From Methylopila sp. Yamaguchi (lineage in GTDB: Bacteria; Pseudomonadota; Alphaproteobacteria; Rhizobiales; Methylopilaceae): a stretch of 64,000 bases of DNA. Where the stretch lies: contig NZ_BAUX01000020.1 in NCBI RefSeq assembly GCF_002897035.1, positions 1-64,000 on the forward strand, written 5' to 3'. Positions 42,010-50,293 of the stretch are shown piece after piece. A program made the position numbers and the translations under genes. Each line of letters starts with the position of its first letter. The first letter of the stretch is position 1. The notes beneath the pieces were generated by a model that was not told the origin of the DNA, searched no databases, and was given only the letters and a program-made list of their open reading frames with translations.

Positions 42010-43113
42010 TTACTCCGCGGGAATGGGTTTGGCGTCGCCGTTCGGCTCGGCCGAGGCCGGTCCGCGCTTGGTCGCGAACAGACCGAGGCCGGATTCGACC
42101 AGGCTCGCGAGCCCGTTCGGCAGGAACCGCACGACGACGATGAAGAAGCCGCCGAGGATCAGGAGCCAGGTGGCGAGGAAGGCGTCGCCGAGGTAGCTCT
42201 GGGCGCCCTGGATGATGAAGGCGCCGATGATGGACCCCAGCAGCGAGTAGCGCCCGCCGATCGCCGCCCAGATCACCATGGAGAGGCTGAAGCCGACGTC
42301 GAGCTGGGCCGGCGAGACGTATTGCACGAGCATCACCCAGCAGCAGCCGGCGACGGCCGCGATCAGTCCGGAGACGGTGTAGATCACCGTCTCGTAGCCC
42401 GCGACGCTGTAGCCAAGGAAGCGCACGCGCTCGCTGTCGTCACGGATCGCCTGCGTCACGAGCCCGAACGAGCTCTGCGTGATCAGCTTGGCGAGCACGG
42501 TGGCGCCGAGCAGGAAGCTGAACACCACCCAATAAGCGGTGGGGCTGTAGGGATCGACCTCGAAGCCCGCGAACTGCAGCGAGGAGGGCGGCGTCAGGCC
42601 GTTAACGCCGCCGGTGTAAGGCTGGCGGTCGATGATGATGGTGTAGAAGGCGGAGAGCATCGCGAGCGTCATGATCGCGAAGAACGGGCCGGAGACGCGC
42701 GCCCGGAACATGATGCCGCCGAAGACCGCGCAGAACAGCGTGGGCGCCGCGACCGCGAGGATCATGCCGATATAGGTGTTCTGGAACGGCTGCCAGAGCA
42801 TCGGCAGGTGGTCCAGGCTGTTGTTCAGCATGAACGGCGGGATCGGATTGGACTCGTCCTGGGTCTGCATCTGCATGGTCATCGCCATGCCGTACGCGCC
42901 CAGTCCGAAGGCGATGCCCTGGCCGAGGTTCAGGATGCCGCCGAAGCCCCAGCAGAGGCTGATCGACAGCGCCAGCATCCCGTAGACGCCGTAGGTGGCG
43001 AGCTGGTTCAGCAGGAAGCTGTCGTCGACGGTCATCGGGATGACGGCCAAGCCCGCGAAGAAAGCGGCGTAGACCAGCCACTGCGCCGTCTTGTTGTGGT
43101 AGAGATTTCCCAT
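42010..43113 (-). CDS. urtC: Urea/amide ABC transporter permease, UrtC
   Basis: A 367-residue LivM-type permease with hydrophobic segments throughout. LALSISLCWGFGGILNLGQGIAFGLGAYG and GVNGLTPPSSL are typical of UrtC. The C-terminal tail is short, polar and cytosolic. It forms the translocation path with UrtB and starts 45 bp after it. Confidence 0.93.
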   Translation of the reverse strand: MGNLYHNKTAQWLVYAAFFAGLAVIPMTVDDSFLLNQLATYGVYGMLALSISLCWGFGGILNLGQGIAFGLGAYGMAMTMQMQTQDESNPIPPFMLNNSLDHLPMLWQPFQNTYIGMILAVAAPTLFCAVFGGIMFRARVSGPFFAIMTLAMLSAFYTIIIDRQPYTGGVNGLTPPSSLQFAGFEVDPYSPTAYWVVFSFLLGATVLAKLITQSSFGLVTQAIRDDSERVRFLGYSVAGYETVIYTVSGLIAAVAGCCWVMLVQYVSPAQLDVGFSLSMVIWAAIGGRYSLLGSIIGAFIIQGAQSYLGDAFLATWLLILGGFFIVVVRFLPNGLASLVESGLGLFATKRGPASAEPNGDAKPIPAE

Positions 43114-43158
43114 GGTCTCAGAGCGATCCCGCGGTGACGTTGCTGATGGAGTGCGCGC

Positions 43159-44034
43159 TCATCGGCGCGCGCCGGCCTGGGCGAAGAGGCCTTGCGGCCG
43201 GAACCGCAGGAACACCACGATCAGCACGAAGATGATGAAGCGGGCGAAGGTGTCGTTGGTGAAGAAGGCGAACACGGACTGCATCTCGCCTGTGACGCCG
43301 CTCGCCACCACGCTTCCGGCCAGTGAGCCGCCGCCGACCACGACCATGAGGAACGCCTGCACCACGTAGCTCGCCCCCATGGTCGGCAACACGATGGCGA
43401 GCACGCCGAACAGCGCGCCCGCCACGCCCGCGAGGCCTGCGCCGAGCGCGAAGGTCATCATGTAGATGCGGCCGGAGTTGATGCCGAAGGAGGCGGCCAT
43501 CTCCTTGTTCTGCATCACTGCGCGGACCTGCACGCCGAACCGCGTCTTGTAGAACAGCAGCCAGAGCGCGAAGACCAGCAGCGCGGTCACGCCGAGCACG
43601 ACGATGCGGAAGGTCGAGATCGACGCGGAGCCGAGCATCACGTTGCTCTGGAAGATCTCAGGCACCGCGAGATACTTCGGATCGCTGCCGAAGATCAGGC
43701 GGACGCCTTGCATCAGCACGAGCGACACGCCGTAGGTGGCGAGCAGAGTGTCGAGCGGGCGATTGTAGAGATAGCGGATCAGCCCGCGTTCCAGCGCGAG
43801 GCCCACCAGCGCGACGATCACGAAGGAGGCCGGCAGGCACAGCAGGTACGGCACCCCGAGATAGAACTGCAGCATGTAGGAGCTGTAGGCGCCGAGCATG
43901 ATGAACTCGCCGTGCGCCATGTTGATCACCCCGGCCGTGCCGTAAATGATCGTGAGTCCGAGCGCCGCGATCAGCCAGATGCTGGCGATGCTGACGCCCA
44001 GAATGAGCGCGTTCAGAAGCGATCCAAGATCCAT
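43159..44034 (-). CDS. urtB: Urea/amide ABC transporter permease, UrtB
   Basis: A 291-residue LivH-type permease. LTIIYGTAGVINMAHGEFIMLGAYSSYMLQ is the family signature, and YKTRFGVQVRAVMQNKEMAASFGIN is the ATPase-coupling loop. It is separated from urtA by 130 bp containing a hairpin and a σ54-like promoter, so it may be expressed both by read-through and independently. Confidence 0.93.
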   Translation of the reverse strand: MDLGSLLNALILGVSIASIWLIAALGLTIIYGTAGVINMAHGEFIMLGAYSSYMLQFYLGVPYLLCLPASFVIVALVGLALERGLIRYLYNRPLDTLLATYGVSLVLMQGVRLIFGSDPKYLAVPEIFQSNVMLGSASISTFRIVVLGVTALLVFALWLLFYKTRFGVQVRAVMQNKEMAASFGINSGRIYMMTFALGAGLAGVAGALFGVLAIVLPTMGASYVVQAFLMVVVGGGSLAGSVVASGVTGEMQSVFAFFTNDTFARFIIFVLIVVFLRFRPQGLFAQAGARR

Positions 44035-44112
44035 GACGCCTTATCCGTTCGGCCGCGTGGGGCCAATCCCAGCGCACTCGCGCCGTCGGCGAGCGCGGCG
44101 CTGATGTTGCGT

Positions 44113-44129
44113 TGCAATAAACGTGCCCC
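44113..44129 (-). promoter_or_regulatory. σ54-type promoter upstream of urtB
   Basis: On the minus strand the sequence GGGGCACGTTTATTGCA carries GG at -24 and GC at -12 with ten bases between and the full CACG and TTGCA elements; only the first T of TGGCACG is replaced. Transcription would start about 67 bases before urtB. It overlaps the foot of the urtA-urtB hairpin. Confidence 0.6.
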
Positions 44130-44151
44130 GCGGCGCTTGGGCGCCGCAGGG
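44126..44151 (-). terminator. Attenuating hairpin between urtA and urtB
   Basis: GCGGCGC (44130-44136) and GCGCCGC (44141-44147) form a 7-bp core stem with a TTGG loop, extendable by CCC/GGG pairs. There is no good U-tract. Such hairpins between a binding-protein gene and its permease gene usually protect or enrich the binding-protein transcript. Confidence 0.55.
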
Positions 44152-44164
44152 CGGAGACGTCAGG

Positions 44165-45472
44165 TCAGATGACGCTCTTGCGGATCTTGCCGTCGGGCGA
44201 CTTGAGGCCGTCCTTGGTGCAGACGCCGGCGTCGGGGTAGATCGAGTACGGGTCGGGCGCGACGTGGTTGTCGGCGGCCTTGACGATCTTGAAGGTGCCG
44301 TCCGCCTGGCACTGGCCGATCTTCGGCTTCAGCCAGCAGTTGAAGTTGTTCTCGTCGATCCAGATCAGGCCTTCCGGCGAGACGTTGTCCTCGACGCGGA
44401 CGCCGCCTGAATGATCACGGATCGCGCGCGGCGTGACGTTCTCGAAGCCCACCGCGGCCGCGGCCTTCTCAAAGCCGGCCTTGAACACGTAGGCGGAGGT
44501 GTAGGTCTCCTCCATGTTGTAGTGGGTCGTGCCGTTCTTGCCGTACTTCGACTTCAGGAAGCTCTCGACGAACTTGTTGTTGGTAGGGTTGTCGAGGGTC
44601 TGGAAGTACGGGGCCGACAGGAAGTGGCCGGCGCCGAACTCGGCGCCCATGGCGCGCGTCTCGATCTCACCGGTGGTGAGCGAGGCGATCGGCATCTTAT
44701 CGGCCTTAAAGCCTTCCTGCTTGAACTGCTTGTGGAACGCGATGTCCGACGCGCCAACCACGGTCGAGAAGATGAAGTCGGGCTTGGCTTCGCGGATCTT
44801 GTTCAGAACCGGTCCGAACTCGGAGCTACCGAGCGGGATGTACTCTTCCCCGAGCAGCTCGCCGCCGGCCTTCTGCAGCCACACCTTGGCGTTCTTGTTC
44901 GATTCCTTCGGCCACACGTAGTTCGAGCCGACGAAGAACACGCGCTTGCCGAACTGCTGGACCATGAAGGGGATCAGGTCCTGCGAGTGCTGGTTGGCGA
45001 GCGGGCCGGTGCAGATGGTGTTCTGCGTGCACTCCGCTCCCTCGTAGCAGGTCGGGTAGTAAAGCAGATGGTCGCGCTGCATGACAGTCGGCAGGATCGC
45101 CTTGCGGCTCGCCGAGGTGTAGCAGCCGAACAACGCGATGACCTTCTCGCGCAGGATGAGCTCCTTGGCCTTCTCGGAGTAGACCGCGAAGTCCGACTTG
45201 GCGTCGACGATGACCGGTTCGATCGGCACGCCGGCCACGCCGCCCGCCTTGTTGATCTCCTCGATGGCGTACTGCATCACGAGGGTCGAATCTTCTTCCG
45301 GAACCGCGAGCGAGCCGGTGAGGGAGAACAGCAGGCCGACCTTGATCGGCTCCCCCTTCTTCAGGGTCGCGCCCCAGGCCTCGCTGGCGGTCGGCAACCA
45401 AAGATGCGGCGCAGCAAGAGCGGCGGAGGCCGCTGCCGTCGTCTTCAGTAAATTACGGCGGGTGAACTGCAT
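44165..45472 (-). CDS. urtA: Urea/amide ABC transporter substrate-binding protein, UrtA
   Basis: A 435-residue periplasmic binding protein. The Tat-type signal is TRRNLLK (residues 4-10) followed by an alanine-rich hydrophobic stretch ending near SEA. IKVGLLFSLTGSLAVPEEDS, FGCYTSASRKAILP and FFVGSNYVWPKESNKNAK are characteristic of UrtA/FmdD. The ATG at 45472 fits the signal. It is the first gene of the importer and has a CATCTAGATG box about 85 bases upstream. The ligand could be urea or a short amide. Confidence 0.93.
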   Translation of the reverse strand: MQFTRRNLLKTTAAASAALAAPHLWLPTASEAWGATLKKGEPIKVGLLFSLTGSLAVPEEDSTLVMQYAIEEINKAGGVAGVPIEPVIVDAKSDFAVYSEKAKELILREKVIALFGCYTSASRKAILPTVMQRDHLLYYPTCYEGAECTQNTICTGPLANQHSQDLIPFMVQQFGKRVFFVGSNYVWPKESNKNAKVWLQKAGGELLGEEYIPLGSSEFGPVLNKIREAKPDFIFSTVVGASDIAFHKQFKQEGFKADKMPIASLTTGEIETRAMGAEFGAGHFLSAPYFQTLDNPTNNKFVESFLKSKYGKNGTTHYNMEETYTSAYVFKAGFEKAAAAVGFENVTPRAIRDHSGGVRVEDNVSPEGLIWIDENNFNCWLKPKIGQCQADGTFKIVKAADNHVAPDPYSIYPDAGVCTKDGLKSPDGKIRKSVI

Positions 45473-45801
45473 GTGGGCGGCCCTCAGGTGAAAGGCGTAA
45501 AGGCGAAAGAAAAGGCGGTCCGGCAAGGCGCAAGCACTTGCAACTAGACTTTACATCTAGATGCTAGGGTCGGGCATCAGAGGTCGTCAAGGTCTTTCTT
45601 TAGAGGCATCGAAATTTCTCCATGCGATGCAGCCCGGCGCCGTTTTCATGCTCAAAGCCCGCTCTCATGCTGTGCACGGCGTCGCAAAATTGAGCGGTTT
45701 CGGCCGCGGGCTCCGGCGAGATGGCCGGCAGGGGCGGTTCGTCTGAACTGTCGGGCTACTTGCGCTGCGGGCGAGGGCGCGTCTGTGCGCGCCGACAGCC
45801 G
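45473..45801. other. 329-bp promoter region of urtA
   Basis: It holds the CATCTAGATG box, a nearby CTAGACT and the CTAGGG element at 45564-45569, in an AT-richer stretch at 45540-45640. No gene is seen. The right part lies after the stop of the small-subunit-like gene at 45802. Confidence 0.5.
45554..45563. promoter_or_regulatory. CATCTAGATG box upstream of urtA
   Basis: This is identical to the palindrome upstream of the porin gene and is followed directly by CTAGGG, which also accompanies the porin box. Position about -85 relative to the urtA start codon. A candidate operator for the local NarL-type regulator (inference). Confidence 0.6.
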
Positions 45802-46167
45802 TCACGTTTCAAAGAGATCCTGGACGCGGCGGAGAAACAGGCCGTGCTCGGCCTCCTCCGGCGACGCGTAGAGCCGCTCGTCGAGAGGGCGGGGCCCAAG
45901 GCCCAAGCCCCTTGCATTCTCAACGAGTCGATAGGCCTCAAATGGCTTTACGACCAGCACCGCGTAGCCGTCGGCCGCGGCCTCGCGTTGGAAATAGACC
46001 ATCAGACGTTCGAGCGCTTCGCTGCGCTGACCGGGCGGCGGCGTGCGGCGGTGCTCGTCGATCACGGCGTCGGTGACGAGGGACCGTAAAAACTCGCGCT
46101 GCTTTCGACCGTAGCGGCGGCGCTCCGGGAGGGTTCTCAGATCTCCAGCGGCGGGCTTGGGGAGCAT
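45802..46167 (-). CDS. Second N,N-dimethylformamidase small-subunit-like protein
   Basis: A 121-residue soluble protein. FEAYRLVENARG and DERLYASPEEAEHGLFLRRV near the C-terminus follow the DmfA1 pattern, and the last 70 residues align gap-free with the product of 39928-40368. The N-terminus (RRRYGRKQREFLRSL) is basic and different. No large-subunit gene accompanies it, so it may substitute in the same enzyme or serve as a binding or regulatory paralogue. A CATCTAGATA box lies about 90 bases upstream. Confidence 0.68.
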   Translation of the reverse strand: MLPKPAAGDLRTLPERRRYGRKQREFLRSLVTDAVIDEHRRTPPPGQRSEALERLMVYFQREAAADGYAVLVVKPFEAYRLVENARGLGLGPRPLDERLYASPEEAEHGLFLRRVQDLFET

Positions 46168-46588
46168 GTCGATCAGCCCAGGGGTCTGGAGAGGAGGCCC
46201 ATCGATCGCTTCCCCACAACCAGCTGCGGTCCCGCGTGATTAGAGCTAGAGGTATCATCTAGATATTTGCGAGGCTAATGCTGCGTCGATCCAGCCGTCA
46301 AGCTGTCGTCTTCGCTGAAAGCGCGGGCCGGCGACGCACTGCCGAGCACGCCGGAGTCCGTTCAATTTCGCGGATGCGGCGCCGTCGCTCTCCGCGAGCG
46401 TCGCCGTGCCGTGAGGCGGAGCCGCGTGCTGTTGGTTGGGCGAAAGCAGCGGTGGAGCGGCTTTGCTGTCCTCTTGGAAAGGTGCGGCAATCGTGACAGA
46501 AGGTTTCGATAGGCGGGCGGCGCGCGCATCGAAGCAGCGTCAGCGCTAGACGCAAACGCAGCGCCGAGAGAAACGATCGCGTGAAGGC
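46168..46588. other. 421-bp divergent region before the two-component genes
   Basis: It holds the CATCTAGATA box and an AT-rich stretch at 46240-46275. The rest is GC-rich without a recognisable gene or clear σ70/σ54 promoter. It should contain promoters for the small-subunit-like gene (leftward) and the response regulator (rightward). Confidence 0.45.
46256..46265. promoter_or_regulatory. CATCTAGATA box in the dmfA1-like / response regulator gap
   Basis: A 9/10 match to the CATCTAGATG palindrome, preceded by GCTAGAG. It could control the leftward small-subunit-like gene or give autoregulation of the rightward response regulator. Confidence 0.5.
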
Positions 46589-47290
46589 ATGAAGGTTCTC
46601 ATCGCCGACGACCATTGGGTGGTTCGACAGTCCTTGAAGCAGGTCATGCGGCGCCTGCATCAAGCGCTCGAAACCTACGAGGCCGAGACGTTCGACGAAG
46701 CGGCCGCCTTGCTGGTCGAGCACGACGACATCGATCTGATGCTGGTCGACCTCGTGATGCCCGGATTCGACGCCTTCGACGGACTGAGGCGGCTGCGCGC
46801 GAGTTTCCCGGACGTTCCCGTCGTGGTCGTGTCGGTCCACGAGGACGTGGACCATGTCCTGCGGTCGGTCGAACAGGGCGTCATCGGCTACATTCCCAAA
46901 TCGTCTGGTGGTCCGGAAATCGAACGCGCTCTCGAACGGGTGCTCGCGGGCGAGGTGAGCTTTCCGCGCAGGATCATCGAGCGCTCCGCGTCCGCCCAGC
47001 CGCCGGCGGTGCGGGCTCCGGCCTCGGCCGAGGCGACGACCGCCGCGGCCGTCGCGATCGATCCAGCGCGCGATCTCGACGCGCTCACCGCGCGCGAGCG
47101 GGGCGTTCTCAGCCTGCTGGGGCGTGGCTATTCGGTGAAACGGATCGCCGAGGAACTGGAGCTCAGCAGCCAGACCGTCCGCGTCCACCTCGGCAACGCC
47201 ATGCGGAAGCTGAACATCCGCGATCGTTCCGCCGCGGTGCATTACGCCATCAGCCGGTTCGGCGCCGCGGCGACCGCAGGACGTGGCTGA
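46589..47290 (+). CDS. NarL/LuxR-family response regulator
   Basis: A 233-residue regulator. The receiver domain is residues 1-120, with acidic pair D7/D8, phosphoacceptor D54 (MLVDLVMPG) and K104 (GYIPKSS). The LuxR-type helix-turn-helix is LTARERGVLSLLGRGYSVKRIAEELELSSQTVRVHLGNAMRKL at about 170-215. It overlaps the kinase gene by 8 bases, so the two form a cognate pair. It is the best local candidate to bind the CATCTAGATG boxes, though NarL-type sites are usually looser heptamers. Confidence 0.9.
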   Translation: MKVLIADDHWVVRQSLKQVMRRLHQALETYEAETFDEAAALLVEHDDIDLMLVDLVMPGFDAFDGLRRLRASFPDVPVVVVSVHEDVDHVLRSVEQGVIGYIPKSSGGPEIERALERVLAGEVSFPRRIIERSASAQPPAVRAPASAEATTAAAVAIDPARDLDALTARERGVLSLLGRGYSVKRIAEELELSSQTVRVHLGNAMRKLNIRDRSAAVHYAISRFGAAATAGRG

Positions 47291-48833
47291 GACCGACGCC
47301 GCCGCGGACCCGGACGGTCGGCTGGCGGCGATCTGGGCCGGCCTCGACGTCGCGCCCAACGGCATCCTGGTCTGGGGCGACGACCGCCGGCTGCTCTACG
47401 TCAACGACCGGTTCCGCAAGACCTGCGATCTCCCGGCGTCGGTCGGGATGACCTACGACGCCTTCGTCTCCGCCATGGCGCGCTCACACGAATGCTTCCT
47501 GCCGTGCGAGCCGGAGGAGTGGGAGCGCGAGGAAATCGCCGATTTCGGCGTCGAAAAGCAGCGCGACTACCTCTTCGCGACCGGCGCGGTGATGCAGGTG
47601 ACCCATGCGCCGTCCCGCCTCGGCGGGATGACGGTGACCTTCACCGACGTGACCGCGATCAAGCGCAACGAAACGGCGCTGCAACTCGCCAAGGAGGCGG
47701 CGGAGGCCACCGACGAGGCTAAGTCCCGCTTCCTGCGGGCGGCGAACCACGACCTCCGCCAGCCGCTCGCCTCGCTCAAGATCCTGATCTACAATTGCAT
47801 CCGCGAGCCGATCGAGGAGCACCGCTCCGACATGCTGCACGCCATGGGCGTGGCGGTCTCGATCATGGAGGACCTGCTCGGCGCGCTGCTTCAGATCGGC
47901 CAACTCGACGCGGGCCGCATCCAGCCGCGGATCACCTCGTTCCAGCTGTCGCAGCTGTTCGAGCGCCTTGACATCCAGTTCCGCCATCAGGCGGAGGAAA
48001 AGGCCTTGCGGCTGAAGTTCGTCGCCCCGCGCGGCACGATCGCGACCGACCGCGCGCTGCTGGAGCGGATCCTCAGCAACTTCGTCGCCAACGCGATCCG
48101 CTTCACCGAGGTCGGGGGCGTCGTGGTCGGATGCCGCCGCGAGGGCAAGAGCCTCCGCATCGAGGTCGTCGACACCGGCCGGGGCGTCCGGCCCGAGGAT
48201 CGCGAGCGGGTCTTCGACGAGTTCTACCGCGCGACCGAAGAGCGGCGGATGCAGAAGAGCGGCCTCGGCCTCGGCCTCAACATCGTCAAGCGGCTGGCTG
48301 AACTGCTGGAACATCCGGTCCGCCTGCGTTCGGAGCTCGGCAAGGGCTCGATCTTCTCGGTCACCGTCCCTCTCGGAAACATCTGGCACAGCGAGGCCGG
48401 CCGGGAGGTCGAGATCAGCGAGGCGGTCGCGGGCGAGTTCGTCGGCACGCCGGTGATCCTGGTCGAGGACGACGACATCCTGCGCGAAACCATGACGCAG
48501 CTGCTGCGCCGCTGGGGGATTGACGTGCACGCGGCCGCCGACGAAAGCGAAGCCATTCGCCTGGTGGAGGGCGGCGTCACGCCCCAGCTGATCGTGGCGG
48601 ACTACAACCTGAAGACGCGGACGGGCGTCGATGTGGTCGAAGGCGTGCGGCAGGCGATCGGCGCCGCCACCCCCGCCATGATCGTCACCGCGGACGCGGA
48701 GCCGCGCGTGCTCGAAGGCATCCGCGCCGCGGGTCTGCCGGTGCTCGTGAAGCCGGTCAGCCCGCCGCGGTTGCGGGTTCTGATGCACAACCTGCTTTTT
48801 GAACCTAGTCTCACGAAGTTGTCCGGCCGCTGA
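47283..48833 (+). CDS. Soluble hybrid histidine kinase (PAS-HisKA-HATPase-REC)
   Basis: A 516-residue kinase. It has an N-terminal PAS-like domain (about 15-130; NGILVWGDDRRLLYVNDRF), the phosphoacceptor H156 in AANHDLRQPL, an ATPase domain with the N-box LSNFVANAIRFTE and G-box KSGLGLGLNIVKRLAE, and a C-terminal receiver (VILVEDDDILRETM; phosphoacceptor in LIVADYNLK). There is no membrane segment, so sensing is intracellular. GTG start within the response regulator gene. The receiver may work in a phosphorelay or as an off-switch. Confidence 0.9.
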   Translation: MAETDAAADPDGRLAAIWAGLDVAPNGILVWGDDRRLLYVNDRFRKTCDLPASVGMTYDAFVSAMARSHECFLPCEPEEWEREEIADFGVEKQRDYLFATGAVMQVTHAPSRLGGMTVTFTDVTAIKRNETALQLAKEAAEATDEAKSRFLRAANHDLRQPLASLKILIYNCIREPIEEHRSDMLHAMGVAVSIMEDLLGALLQIGQLDAGRIQPRITSFQLSQLFERLDIQFRHQAEEKALRLKFVAPRGTIATDRALLERILSNFVANAIRFTEVGGVVVGCRREGKSLRIEVVDTGRGVRPEDRERVFDEFYRATEERRMQKSGLGLGLNIVKRLAELLEHPVRLRSELGKGSIFSVTVPLGNIWHSEAGREVEISEAVAGEFVGTPVILVEDDDILRETMTQLLRRWGIDVHAAADESEAIRLVEGGVTPQLIVADYNLKTRTGVDVVEGVRQAIGAATPAMIVTADAEPRVLEGIRAAGLPVLVKPVSPPRLRVLMHNLLFEPSLTKLSGR

Positions 48834-48859
48834 GCGCGCGGCCCTAGGGAAAGCAGAGC

Positions 48860-50134
48860 GTGGCCGCCAGCCAAGACGTCGTGCCGATCGGCAGCATGAT
48901 CCCGCTTACGGGGCCTTCGGCCGCCGACGGCGCAGAGTTCCGCAAGGGAATGATCCTCGCCGTCGAGGAGTTGAACGCGCGCGGCGGGCTGCTGGGGCGG
49001 CCGATCCGGCCGATCTTCGCCGACACCTGCCGCCAGACCGCCGAGGAGGTGGTCGGCGCCGCCCGCTGGCTGATCGAGAAGCATCAGGTCCACGCCATCG
49101 TCAACGGCTACAACATCGGCCCGCAGAACTCGGAGTATGAGCCGATCGCGGACGCCGGCATCATCTACGTCCACGCCAACACGCTGCTGCAGCATCACGA
49201 CACGGTGATGAGCGACCCCGAGCGCTACTTCGGCTGCTTCATGGCCGACCCGGCGGACTACTGGTACGGGCCGGGCTTCATCAAGTTCATCTCGTGGCTC
49301 CGGGACTCCGGGCAGTGGACGCCGAACTCGGACAGGCTCGCGATCATCTCAGGCTCGAAGCCCTACAGCATCGTCATCGCCAACGCGATGGCGGCCGCCG
49401 CCGCCGATTTTGGCTGGCGCCTCTGCTTCGGGCCGAAGATCGTGCAGACGCCGACCAGCCAGTGGCGGGACGTGCTGGACGAGGTGCGCGCGACCAACCC
49501 GGCCGTCATCGCCAACACCCACTTCTACGCCGGCGACCTCGCGCATTTTCAACGGCAGTTCAGCGAGAAGCCGATGGACTGCATCGTCTACCTGCAATAC
49601 GGCGCGATGCACCGCACCTTCACCGACATCGCCCAAGAGGCGGCGGTGGGCGTCATCGTTTCCTCCGTCATCGGCCTGCTACGCGACGAGATGGGGAAAC
49701 GCTTCGAGGCGCGCTACAACGCCCGCTTCGGCGAGGGCTCCACCGCGACCATCGGCTGCCAGTCCTACAGCAACATGCACCATTACGCCGTCGCCGCCGC
49801 CATGGCGGGAGGCTCCGGGCCGCCCGGCGACTTCGAGCAGAACCGCAAGGTCGCCTTCGCGCTGAAGGGCATGATCTACCGCAGCGTCCACGGCACGATC
49901 CGCTACCACCCCGATTGGCAGGCCGTGGTGCCGTACCCCGTCGTGACGCACGACCCGTCTCTCGGCATGCCGCACATCTTCTACCAGATCCAGGACTTCC
50001 GGAAGCCGCTGTCGATGATCGCGCCCGAGCCCTACAACACCGAGCGCTTCGTCTATCCGCCCTGGATGAGCGGGCGAGGGACGGCGGTCCGCCCGGCGGC
50101 GCCGGGCAATCCGCGGGGTCTCACGGGCCTTTAG
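48860..50134 (+). CDS. Signal-less urea/amide-binding-fold protein (AmiC-like sensor)
   Basis: A 424-residue type I periplasmic-binding-fold protein, but it starts directly with VVPIGSMIPLTGPSAADGAEF and has no signal peptide, so it should stay in the cytosol. NGYNIGPQNSEYEPIADAGIIYVH and YLQYGAMHRTFTDIAQEAAVGVIVSS are the lobes. It lies 26 bp after the hybrid kinase in the same operon. By analogy with AmiC, the cytosolic amide sensor of Pseudomonas, I infer that it relays ligand binding to the kinase. GTG start; some uncertainty remains about an undetected upstream signal. Confidence 0.8.
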   Translation: MAASQDVVPIGSMIPLTGPSAADGAEFRKGMILAVEELNARGGLLGRPIRPIFADTCRQTAEEVVGAARWLIEKHQVHAIVNGYNIGPQNSEYEPIADAGIIYVHANTLLQHHDTVMSDPERYFGCFMADPADYWYGPGFIKFISWLRDSGQWTPNSDRLAIISGSKPYSIVIANAMAAAAADFGWRLCFGPKIVQTPTSQWRDVLDEVRATNPAVIANTHFYAGDLAHFQRQFSEKPMDCIVYLQYGAMHRTFTDIAQEAAVGVIVSSVIGLLRDEMGKRFEARYNARFGEGSTATIGCQSYSNMHHYAVAAAMAGGSGPPGDFEQNRKVAFALKGMIYRSVHGTIRYHPDWQAVVPYPVVTHDPSLGMPHIFYQIQDFRKPLSMIAPEPYNTERFVYPPWMSGRGTAVRPAAPGNPRGLTGL

Positions 50135-50293
50135 CCCCGCAAAGGCTTGAAGCCCGCGCGGTTTCGGGCGTTAATCGGGTCAAGGCGTCGCGACAGGATC
50201 GTCGCGGCGCGTCTCCGGCAAAGGCGCCGGGCGGCAGGCGTCGCAACGACCGCCGCGCATCCCGCGCTTTTCCCAGACAATCCGGAGACCGCC
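50135..50293. other. Gap before the NorQ-type gene
   Basis: 159 bp without a gene or clear promoter. The frame open through it is a continuation of arginine-rich sequence upstream of the ATPase start and shows no conserved motif. Confidence 0.4.
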
